From Candidatus Fermentibacterota bacterium (GTDB taxonomy: Bacteria > JAFGKV01): 8,952 bases of DNA. The stretch lies in NCBI GenBank assembly GCA_030620115.1, contig JAUXFG010000157.1, positions 1 to 8,952 of the forward strand. Direction: 5' to 3'. The notes under the pieces were generated by a model. It saw nothing but the letters and a program-made list of their open reading frames with translations, did not search any database and was not told where the DNA came from. Position numbers and translations under genes: made by a program. Below are positions 1 through 5,765 of this stretch, in pieces (within the stretch, counting starts at the first letter, position 1; each line of letters begins with the position of its first letter).

Positions 1-141
1 CTTCGAAGGCATTCGTTGACCAGGACAAATCGGATCCAGGTCGCACTCACCGCCGTCGAAAATCCCGAAGACCACGGAGAAGCCGGGATCGCACTTAGGG
101 GTCGCGCAGAAATAACTTCACATTTTGACATCCCATCTTCA

Positions 142-169
142 TCCCGCACCCAAAGCTTTGGGTGCGGGA
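142..169. repeat. Perfect 28-bp palindrome (inverted repeat, hairpin-forming)
   Basis: Bases 142-155 (TCCCGCACCCAAAG) are the exact reverse complement of 156-169 (CTTTGGGTGCGGGA), centred on AAGCTT. As RNA it would fold into a 12-bp GC-rich stem with a four-base loop. No run of T follows on either strand, so it is not a canonical intrinsic terminator, although it could end transcription or protect a 3' end. It lies about 130 bases before the asparaginase-like gene. It could also be a dispersed intergenic repeat or a protein-binding palindrome; one window cannot decide between these. Confidence 0.85.
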
Positions 170-186
170 CTACGCCTCCCGTCTAC

Positions 187-205
187 GCCAAGGCTCCGCC
201 GTGGC
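187..205. repeat. Imperfect inverted repeat next to the palindrome
   Basis: GCCAAGG (187-193) and CCGTGGC (199-205) can pair with one mismatch around the loop CTCCG. A short direct repeat, CTACGCC, occurs at 170-176 and again at 183-189, linking this hairpin to the palindrome just upstream. Together, 142-205 looks like a compact intergenic repeat element made of two stems. This is inferred from its shape; copies elsewhere in the genome cannot be seen here. Confidence 0.5.
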
Positions 206-288
206 AAGCCGATTTCGCTCCCTCGGTGAGACCAATTCTGCGGCAAATCTGTGCGCCAAGAATGCGAACCTATTCTTGCGCGAACCCC

Positions 289-295
289 AAGGAGG
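289..295 (+). promoter_or_regulatory. Ribosome binding site fixing the asparaginase-like start
   Basis: AAGGAGG lies four bases before the ATG at 300. This strong Shine-Dalgarno match, with the family's conserved N-terminus starting right after it, rules out the in-frame upstream start at 162, whose product would begin inside the repeat region. Confidence 0.85.
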
Positions 296-299
296 ATCA

Positions 300-839
300 A
301 TGCGGACAATTCATGTGATCAATACAGGAGGAACCATCGAGAAGACGTATCAGGAGACCGATGGGGACCTTCTCAACATCGAAGCGCGGCTCGATGATTT
401 CCTGAAGCGCCTTAGGTTGCCACAGGTGAAGCTTTCCATCACCCGTCTCATGAATGTCGATAGCCTCGAGATGGAAGACGTCGATCGTGCGCTTGTGGCG
501 CAAACGGCGGCCGTGAAACAGCGCGATGGATTTCCCATCGTGATCACGCATGGGACAGACACCATGGTGGAGACCGGCATGGCGATTCGGGAGAAGCTCG
601 GCGATCCTCGGGTGCCTGTGATCATGACGGGGGCCATGATTCCCTTGGGCTTCGAGAATTCCGACGGGCTCCAGAATATCACGGAGGCCATTCTGGCGAC
701 GCTCTTTTTGCCGAAGGGAGTCTGGGTCGTTTTCCACGGGCAAGTATTCCCCATCGAGAATGCAAGAAAAAACAAGGAACGGGGCACATTCGAGGCTCTT
801 GATCCGGATGCGCTGAAGATCGGGGGCTGGCCGCATTGA
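300..839 (+). CDS. Single-domain asparaginase-like protein (asparaginase/glutaminase N-terminal domain)
   Basis: This 179-residue protein matches the N-terminal catalytic domain of type I/II L-asparaginases, which hydrolyse L-asparagine to aspartate and ammonia. Visible motifs are NTGGTIEK (residues 8-15) with the first catalytic threonine at Thr12, THGTDTM (83-89) with the Thr86-Asp87 pair, MTGAMIP (109-115), and Lys157 in the position of the catalytic lysine. Classical enzymes are about 330 residues with a second domain that completes the tetrameric active site. That domain is missing and the next gene starts 14 bases later, so this is not a frameshifted remnant. Short asparaginase-domain proteins of this size are known in other bacteria, and their substrate is poorly defined. 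No signal peptide is seen, so it should be cytoplasmic. It heads the likely operon with the radical SAM gene and rng. The family is sure; the substrate is not. Confidence 0.88.
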   Translation: MRTIHVINTGGTIEKTYQETDGDLLNIEARLDDFLKRLRLPQVKLSITRLMNVDSLEMEDVDRALVAQTAAVKQRDGFPIVITHGTDTMVETGMAIREKLGDPRVPVIMTGAMIPLGFENSDGLQNITEAILATLFLPKGVWVVFHGQVFPIENARKNKERGTFEALDPDALKIGGWPH

Positions 840-840
840 A

Positions 841-849
841 GAGGGGGGT
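841..849 (+). promoter_or_regulatory. Ribosome binding site deciding the radical SAM start
   Basis: The purine run GAGGGGGGT lies just before the ATG at 854 and favours that start over the in-frame TTG at 836. The TTG would overlap the upstream stop codon and has a weaker ribosome binding site. Confidence 0.65.
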
Positions 850-853
850 GACG

Positions 854-3277
854 ATGCCGCCGTCACTTCATGGCCAAGAGTTTATAGGCTGGGTGGCCGA
901 AAGGTTACTTCCTCTTGTGCAGAAACCCGGCAGGTACATCGGTGGAGAGATGGGGCTTTCGCTACAATCAAAGAAATCGGATGCCGCCTCTGTCTTGCTT
1001 CTTTTTCCGGACGTGTACGAGATTGGTGCAAGCCACGTTGGTCTCCGGCTGCTTCACGAGAGCGTGAATGATAACGAGGATATGATTGCTGAGATGGCGT
1101 ACTGTCCATGGCCGGACATGGAGCAGCTCATGCGCGCGCATGGCGTTCCCCTCTACTCGCTGGAAACCTATCGATCCGCCAAGACTTTCGATGCCTTGGG
1201 GATCACGATTCAACATGAGCTGAGCTTTACAAATATCTTGACCTTGCTCGATCTTGCCGGCGTTCCATTGCTTCAGAAGGAACGCTGTGATCGCGATCCT
1301 ATCATCATAGGCGGCGGTCCGGGCATGGCGAACCCAGAGCCCCTGGCGCCCTTTTTTGATCTATTCGTGGTCGGGGATGGGGAGGTGGTGCTGCCTGAAC
1401 TGCTGCGCATTCTGGCAGCGGGGAGAAGAGCCGGGCGTTTCAGGCAAGAGATCCTCCAAAGCACACAGAGGTTGGATGGCGTTTACATCCCCTCGTTCTA
1501 TCATGATAAGTATGGTCCCGACGGGCGATTCGAGGAACTGGAACCATTGACCGAGTCTGCACCGACGAAGATAGGGCCCGCCTTCGTCCCTGATCTCGAC
1601 AAGCGGAGCTTCACCTGTTCGCCGCCGGTTCCGCTCATTGGCCCGATTCATGACCGGCACACTGTTGAGATCATGCGGGGCTGCCCAGGGGCCTGTACGT
1701 TCTGCCAGGCAAAGCGATACTATGGAGATCCACGCTTCCGAGCTATCGGGGAGATCGTTCGTGATGCCATAGATGGGGTCGAGTCCTCTGGCTGGGATGA
1801 GGTCTCCCTCTTGGGGCTCTCATGCAGCGATTATCCCGGGATTGAGCACCTTCTCAAGGGACTCAACTCGGCGCTGATTCCTCGCAACGTTTCCCTCTCC
1901 TTGCCATCTCTTCGTGCCGACAGTTTCACTGAGGAGATCTGTGTCGAGCTGGGAAGATTCCGTAAGGGTGGTATCACATTTGCCCCAGAGGCGGGCACGG
2001 AAAAGATGAGACGCCGGCTCGGCAAGGCGATCACCAACGAACAGATTCTTGCCTCTGTGGACACGGTGCTGTCACATGGCCGCACGGGGGTGAAACTCTA
2101 TTTCATGGTTGGCTTGCCAGGGGAAGATCGTGATGATATACAGGGGATTGTTGACCTGTCCAGAGCTATTCTCAGGATTGTGAAAGCCCGCAAGGCACGG
2201 CGTCTCAATATCAGCGTTTCACCCTTCATACCCAAGCCGCACACACCGTTGGAGCGGGCAGCTTTCGGTGCTGTTGAGGAGACTGAATCGAAGCAGGATT
2301 TCATTCGCTCATGCCTGAAATCAAAGAGAATTCAATTGCGCTGGCGTGATCCTTCTCTGGCCGGCTGGGAAACCGCATTTGCCAGAGGGGATCGGCGTCT
2401 GTCACATGCTATCCTCCATGCATGGCACCACGGTGCGCGGTTCGATGAGTGGGGTGGGGAGTTGAAGGAGGACCTCTGGGATTCGGCTTTTCAAGCACAT
2501 GGTGTGCGAGTTCAAGACTATCTCCGGCAACGAGAGCCGGATGAATCCTTGCCCTGGCAGCACATCGATCTGTCGATACGGAGGCACGGGACCAGTGCCG
2601 GCGTCGTCCAGCCTCAGAAGGTGAGCGGTGTGGGGGCTGATATCCGCGTGTCAAAGAAGACGGCAGTTGATCTCCATCGCGTAAGGGTGGAGTTCAAGAA
2701 AACAGAGCTGCTGCGTTTCATTTCCCATCTCGATACCGCTCGTCTCTGGAATCTCTTGCTGAGGAGAGCGCATCTTTGCATTGCATACTCATCGGGGCTA
2801 TCTCCGCGTCCCAGGATTTCCTTTGGCCCCGCGCTGGCGCTAGGCCTGGAAAGCCGGCAGGAATTCCTGGACTTCTGGCTTGAGGGGGCTCCACCGCCCG
2901 GCATGGGGGAGCTCATCTCGAAACATGCCCCAGCAGGGTTGGTTCTTACGCGTTTCCGAGAAGTACCATTGCACGCCCCTTCTCTTGGCTCTTTGATCGC
3001 TTCTGCGGAATATGAGGCGCAGTGCGCCGGATTCGTGCCAGATCCCCCTCCTGATCTCTGCACGCAAGAGAACGGCGGAGTCACGAGAAGCATGTGGCGC
3101 GACGATACGCTTCTTTTCGAGCTTCCCATTGGCCTGCCGGGCGCGTTGCGACCGAGGACATTCGTCCGCGAGATCTGTGGGTTGAGCGAAGATGAAACAC
3201 TTCTTGTCCCTATCACCCGAACTGCGCTCTGGGCCGATCTCCACGGCCGTCGGGCCTGTCCGTTTGATGCTATATAG
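854..3277 (+). CDS. B12-binding-like radical SAM protein fused to a DUF2344 domain (TIGR03960 + TIGR03936 type)
   Basis: An 807-residue cytoplasmic protein of unknown reaction. Residues about 1-250 form the family's B12-binding-like N-terminal region, with PDVYEIGASHVGL near 50 and GGGPGMANPEP from 153; the classic cobalamin motif DxHxxG is not apparent. The radical SAM core follows, with Cys277, Cys281 and Cys284 in RGCPGACTFC, which should hold a [4Fe-4S] cluster that cleaves S-adenosylmethionine. The core ends at LPWQHID (566-572). A linker of about 37 residues leads to the DUF2344 domain (from Val610), recognisable by ELLRFISHLDTARLW and SGLSPRPRISFGPALALGLE. In many bacteria these two parts are separate neighbouring genes; here they are fused. 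From memory, relatives carry a short CxxCGxC-type cysteine motif just after the core, and this linker has no cysteine. The gene starts 14 bases after the asparaginase-like gene and ends 9 bases before rng, so it is probably co-transcribed with both. Association with rng and rplU-rpmA suggests a link to RNA or ribosome biology, but that is only inferred. Confidence 0.92.
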   Translation: MPPSLHGQEFIGWVAERLLPLVQKPGRYIGGEMGLSLQSKKSDAASVLLLFPDVYEIGASHVGLRLLHESVNDNEDMIAEMAYCPWPDMEQLMRAHGVPLYSLETYRSAKTFDALGITIQHELSFTNILTLLDLAGVPLLQKERCDRDPIIIGGGPGMANPEPLAPFFDLFVVGDGEVVLPELLRILAAGRRAGRFRQEILQSTQRLDGVYIPSFYHDKYGPDGRFEELEPLTESAPTKIGPAFVPDLDKRSFTCSPPVPLIGPIHDRHTVEIMRGCPGACTFCQAKRYYGDPRFRAIGEIVRDAIDGVESSGWDEVSLLGLSCSDYPGIEHLLKGLNSALIPRNVSLSLPSLRADSFTEEICVELGRFRKGGITFAPEAGTEKMRRRLGKAITNEQILASVDTVLSHGRTGVKLYFMVGLPGEDRDDIQGIVDLSRAILRIVKARKARRLNISVSPFIPKPHTPLERAAFGAVEETESKQDFIRSCLKSKRIQLRWRDPSLAGWETAFARGDRRLSHAILHAWHHGARFDEWGGELKEDLWDSAFQAHGVRVQDYLRQREPDESLPWQHIDLSIRRHGTSAGVVQPQKVSGVGADIRVSKKTAVDLHRVRVEFKKTELLRFISHLDTARLWNLLLRRAHLCIAYSSGLSPRPRISFGPALALGLESRQEFLDFWLEGAPPPGMGELISKHAPAGLVLTRFREVPLHAPSLGSLIASAEYEAQCAGFVPDPPPDLCTQENGGVTRSMWRDDTLLFELPIGLPGALRPRTFVREICGLSEDETLLVPITRTALWADLHGRRACPFDAI

Positions 3278-3282
3278 GAGAG
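3276..3282 (+). promoter_or_regulatory. Ribosome binding site of rng overlapping the upstream stop codon
   Basis: AGGAGAG overlaps the TAG stop (3275-3277) of the radical SAM gene and lies four bases before the ATG at 3287. Ribosomes ending on the upstream gene would cover this site, so the two genes are likely translationally coupled. Confidence 0.7.
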
Positions 3283-3286
3283 AACC

Positions 3287-4780
3287 ATGTACTCGGAGAT
3301 CATGATCAATCTCGACCCCCTGGAGACGAGGATTGCGATCCTTGAACAACAGCGGCTTGTGCAGCTATGGGTCGAGAGAGCGGATTATGGCCGGATGGTG
3401 GGTGATGTCTACAAAGGAAAGGTAGAAGGCATTTTGCCGGGGATGCAGGCGGCCTTTGTGGACATTGGTCTTGAAAGAGCAGGTTTTCTCCACATCTCCG
3501 ACATGAAGGAAGCACAGTGCCGTGAGGAAGACGATCCCGCCATCCAGCGAAGTACATGTAATCGCATCGAACACTTGCTCAAGGAAGGCCAAGAAATCCA
3601 GGTCCAAGTGACCAAAGAACCTCTGCGAAGAAAGGGCGCCAGACTTACCACCGCCGTTTCACTCCCTGGCAAGTTCTGTGTGCTTGTACCTGATGGCTCC
3701 GTGGGTGTGTCCAGGAGGATAGTCGATGAGGATGAGCGCGAGCGCCTGAAGGAGATCGGCGCAAGAATCGCACCAGAGGGCTTTGGGGTTATTCTAAGAA
3801 CCATGGCCGAAGGAGCGAGCTCTGCTGATCTCCTGGAGGATGTTCGTCAGCTTCACGTGCAATGGGGAGAGATGGTTCGGCGGCAGGCTGGACATAGTGC
3901 GCCGTTCCTGGTGCGAAAAGAGCGTGGACTGGCTATCTCGGTTGTCAGGGATCTTTTTGGTAGGAATATCGACCGTCTTGTAGTGGACGAGATCGATCTC
4001 TATAAGCAAATCGTAGGGCAGCTGGATGGATCAGGTTCCTCGCTGGTCGACAGGGTCGAATTCTACGATGGAGTTGTTCCTCTGTTCGAATACTTTGGTA
4101 TAGAGGAGGAGCTGGATCATCTCTTTGATCGGATGGTTCGGCTTCCCCATGGTGGATCACTCATGATTGAGCAGACCGAGGCACTGGTGGTGATTGATGT
4201 GAACACCGGCAGCTTCTCCGGCGGCCACGATCAGGAAGAGACTGTTTTCGTGACGAATATGGAGGCCGCGGAGGAAGTAGCGCGGCAACTGCGATTGCGC
4301 GATCTGGGAGGCATCATTGTCATCGATTTTATCGATATGGAAAGCGCCGAACACCGAGAGGCATTGATGGAGAGGCTCAAGGAGGCGCTGAAGCGAGATC
4401 GCGCTCGCACGAGGGTTCTACCGGTCAGTGAGTTTGGACTCGTGGAAATGACCCGTGAACGTGCACGTCCCAGTCTCCTCGAGATGTATTTCGAACCGTG
4501 CGCTCTCTGTGCGGGGACTGGGCAGATCATGTCATTCCTCTCGGCGGCAATGTATTTGGAGAGGCAGCTCAAGGCTCTCTGCGCAAAGAGTAGGGCAGAT
4601 ACGGTGACCATCGAGATTGCCGGGGATCTCAAGGAGTACCTCGAGACCTCCTGGATCGAACGCTGGAGCGGTATAGAGAGGCAGGTTTGCCCCACGTTGA
4701 TCGTGAGAGATCGATGGGATCTGCCCAAGTACGGATTCAAGGTGATCGATGGGTACTCGCTTTTTTCCGATCAGCCTTGA
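3287..4780 (+). CDS. rng: Ribonuclease G (RNase E/G family endoribonuclease)
   Basis: RNase G cuts single-stranded RNA endonucleolytically, preferring 5'-monophosphate ends, and in E. coli matures the 5' end of 16S rRNA and turns over some mRNAs. The 497-residue length matches RNase G (489 in E. coli) and lacks the long C-terminal scaffold of RNase E. An S1 RNA-binding domain spans about residues 40-126, with VYKGKVEGILPGMQAAFVDIG. Arg171 and Thr172 in LRTMAEG correspond to the 5'-phosphate sensor residues of RNase E. The catalytic Mg-binding aspartates are Asp304 in VVIDVNTGSFSG and Asp347 in IIVIDFIDM, at the same numbers as in E. coli RNase G. Cys405 and Cys408 (PCALC) form the zinc-link motif that holds dimers together. 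The N-terminus aligns with E. coli from the chosen ATG, which has a good ribosome binding site. It is probably the last gene of the upstream operon. Confidence 0.97.
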   Translation: MYSEIMINLDPLETRIAILEQQRLVQLWVERADYGRMVGDVYKGKVEGILPGMQAAFVDIGLERAGFLHISDMKEAQCREEDDPAIQRSTCNRIEHLLKEGQEIQVQVTKEPLRRKGARLTTAVSLPGKFCVLVPDGSVGVSRRIVDEDERERLKEIGARIAPEGFGVILRTMAEGASSADLLEDVRQLHVQWGEMVRRQAGHSAPFLVRKERGLAISVVRDLFGRNIDRLVVDEIDLYKQIVGQLDGSGSSLVDRVEFYDGVVPLFEYFGIEEELDHLFDRMVRLPHGGSLMIEQTEALVVIDVNTGSFSGGHDQEETVFVTNMEAAEEVARQLRLRDLGGIIVIDFIDMESAEHREALMERLKEALKRDRARTRVLPVSEFGLVEMTRERARPSLLEMYFEPCALCAGTGQIMSFLSAAMYLERQLKALCAKSRADTVTIEIAGDLKEYLETSWIERWSGIERQVCPTLIVRDRWDLPKYGFKVIDGYSLFSDQP

Positions 4781-4805
4781 CAGGCAGGCAATTCAGCGAC
4801 AAAAT
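4777..4805 (+). promoter_or_regulatory. Candidate sigma-70 promoter for rplU-rpmA
   Basis: A perfect -35 hexamer, TTGACA (4777-4782), overlaps the rng stop codon. Seventeen bases downstream lies CAAAAT (4800-4805), a 4-of-6 match to the -10 consensus that keeps the key second A and last T. Transcription would begin near 4812 and give rplU a leader of about 200 bases. The spacing is ideal, but the -10 is only fair, so this is a candidate. Confidence 0.45.
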
Positions 4806-4923
4806 GGTTCGTTCCTTCTGCTTACGAATCCATCCTGTCTCGTCGTAGCCACGGAGGGTGAAGACGAGCATTCCAGCATTCCCATGAGGGAGATCCGGGC
4901 TCGGCTCGGCACAGAAAGCGTTG

Positions 4924-4954
4924 CGTATCAGGGAATTGCGGAATTTCCGATACG
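4924..4954 (+). promoter_or_regulatory. Strong hairpin in the rplU leader
   Basis: CGTATC (4924-4929) pairs with GATACG (4949-4954). After a single bulged A, GGGAATT (4931-4937) pairs with AATTTCC (4942-4948) with one G-U pair. The loop is GCGG. This gives 13 paired positions in 31 bases. No U-tract follows, so it is not a terminator as it stands; it may be a protein-binding or stabilising element ahead of rplU. Confidence 0.6.
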
Positions 4955-4997
4955 TTGTAGGTGACCGCGAACCATTCTTGACGAAGCGGATCACTGC

Positions 4998-5004
4998 GGA
5001 GGAG
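4998..5004 (+). promoter_or_regulatory. Ribosome binding site of rplU
   Basis: GGAGGAG lies eight bases before the rplU ATG at 5013, an optimal Shine-Dalgarno match for a highly expressed ribosomal protein gene. Confidence 0.85.
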
Positions 5005-5012
5005 TATAATAC

Positions 5013-5339
5013 ATGTATGCAATAGTGCAGACAAAGGGGTTTCAGATTCGCATGGAGCCAGAGAATACCGTACGAGTCCCCAAACTAGATGGGGCGCCGG
5101 GGGAGGAAGTGAAGCTCGAAAACGTACTCATGTGTAGGGATGGTGATACCATATTCCTAGGGCAGCCTTTTATCAAGGGGGCGGCTGTGCGGGCTTCCAT
5201 CGTCTCGCATGAACGTGGGCAAAAAGTGCGGGGACTGAAATTCAAGAGAAGGAAGAATTACAGGAGACATTGGGGGCACCGTCAGGACTATACGCTTCTG
5301 CGGATCGAAGAGCTCTCTTTACCCAAAGACCTGCAATAG
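5013..5339 (+). CDS. rplU: 50S ribosomal protein L21
   Basis: L21 is a structural protein of the large ribosomal subunit that binds 23S rRNA. The 108-residue product has the usual length (about 103) and opens with [11 protein letters not shown], close to the family's typical YAIVxxGGKQ start. The basic rRNA-binding stretch [18 protein letters not shown], at about residues 76-94, is the family signature. The start is fixed by the ribosome binding site at 4998-5004. rpmA follows after 24 bases, the standard bacterial pairing. It probably has its own promoter just downstream of rng, and may also receive readthrough from the rng operon. Confidence 0.98.
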   Translation: MYAIVQTKGFQIRMEPENTVRVPKLDGAPGEEVKLENVLMCRDGDTIFLGQPFIKGAAVRASIVSHERGQKVRGLKFKRRKNYRRHWGHRQDYTLLRIEELSLPKDLQ

Positions 5340-5363
5340 AAGGTTTCGGCGGAGGAATACATC

Positions 5364-5624
5364 ATGGCACATAAAAAGGGAGTGGGCTCAAGCAGGAATG
5401 GGCGGGATTCCAACGCCCAGCGGCTCGGTGTGAAGAAATTTGCGGGTGAGTGTGTTCGGGCCGGGAATATCCTGGTGCGTCAACGAGGAACCAAGCTCCA
5501 CCCGGGTGCGAATGTTGGCAAGGGCAGTGACGACACCCTTTTCGCGCTCATCGATGGTTTTGTGAAGACGGAGAGAATGGGTCGCACCAAGAAGAGGATC
5601 TGCGTATATCCTGAACGAACCTGA
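5364..5624 (+). CDS. rpmA: 50S ribosomal protein L27
   Basis: L27 sits near the peptidyl transferase centre, where its N-terminus reaches towards the tRNA 3' ends. The 86-residue protein begins [16 protein letters not shown] and continues with [10 protein letters not shown], matching L27 throughout, including the basic [20 protein letters not shown] segment in the middle. It starts directly with the mature sequence and has no N-terminal extension of the kind removed by the Prp protease in Firmicutes; in agreement, no prp gene lies between rplU and rpmA. GGAGGA (5351-5356) is a good ribosome binding site seven bases before the ATG. It is likely co-transcribed with rplU. The usual next neighbour, obgE, is absent. 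Confidence 0.98.
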   Translation: MAHKKGVGSSRNGRDSNAQRLGVKKFAGECVRAGNILVRQRGTKLHPGANVGKGSDDTLFALIDGFVKTERMGRTKKRICVYPERT

Positions 5625-5765
5625 TTCGTTAAGTTGATGAATCCGTTCATTGACCATCGCACCTGCGCCTTCTGATGCGCTTCTTCCACGCTGCATCGGT
5701 ATGTTCTCGTGAAGGATAGTTCATATTCTGATATTCTCTCTCCTAAGGGTTTGCGGCAAGTTTCC
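5625..5765 (+). other. rpmA-kdsB intergenic region
   Basis: This 141-base gap separates the ribosomal protein genes from the Kdo cassette. A weak two-part stem overlaps the rpmA stop codon: TGAACG (5612-5617) with CGTTCA (5644-5649), and GATTC (5623-5627) with GAATC (5639-5643). GATGC/GCATC near 5674-5698 could form another short stem. Neither is followed by a T-run, so no intrinsic terminator is called. A TTGACC at 5650-5655 resembles a -35 box but has no good -10 at the right spacing. The later part (about 5720-5740) is T-rich, as promoters often are. Confidence 0.4.

Larger units (their letters stand above)
1..299. other. Region without a recognised gene, upstream of the asparaginase-like gene
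   Basis: All three forward frames cross the left edge. The second ends at a TGA at 17-19 and the third at a TAG at 96-98, so either could be the tail of a gene lying outside the window. The third frame ends in an arginine-rich stretch that looks like an off-frame reading. The first frame stays open to 318 but runs through a palindrome and into the next gene, and resembles no family I know. On the reverse strand a short cysteine-containing reading is open from about 111 to the left edge, without a convincing start. The only solid signals are the inverted repeats at 142-169 and 187-205 and the ribosome binding site at 289-295. Confidence 0.6.
4781..5012 (+). other. rplU leader / rng-rplU intergenic region
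   Basis: These 232 bases separate rng from rplU in a region where the neighbouring genes are closely packed. They hold the -10 half of a candidate promoter, a weak stem pairing CTCGTC (4839-4844) with GACGAG (4863-4868), a small CCC/GGG hairpin around 4880-4891, a strong hairpin at 4924-4954 and the rplU ribosome binding site. Leader RNAs that bind ribosomal protein L21 are known in some Firmicutes, so an autoregulatory leader is plausible here, but I cannot match this to that family by eye. Confidence 0.45.

Noticed and set aside
125-130. Perfect TTGACA resembling a -35 box upstream of the asparaginase-like gene
   Set aside because: At 16-18 bases spacing there is only GC-rich palindrome sequence and no acceptable -10 hexamer.
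16-318. Open reading frame of 100 codons at the left edge, + strand
   Set aside because: It runs through the palindrome and past the strong ribosome binding site of the next gene, and resembles no protein family I know.
2614-3309. 231-codon reverse-strand frame inside the radical SAM gene
   Set aside because: It lies opposite a clearly coding gene and its product has no recognisable motif.
4749-4964. 71-codon + strand frame overlapping the rng end and the rplU leader
   Set aside because: It overlaps rng, ends just past the leader hairpin and shows no family resemblance; more likely a chance frame in the leader. A regulatory leader peptide is not excluded.
4978-5010. TTGACG and a perfect TATAAT just before rplU
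   Set aside because: The spacer is 21 bases, and transcription would begin at or after the rplU ATG. TATAAT here simply follows the ribosome binding site.
5612-5649. Stem-loop around the rpmA stop codon as a terminator
   Set aside because: The stem is short, interrupted and AT-rich, and no T-run follows.
5709-5765. Upstream GTG start for kdsB adding 19 residues
   Set aside because: The added residues have no counterpart in KdsB proteins, and the ATG at 5766 gives the normal N-terminus. The weak ribosome binding site leaves some doubt.
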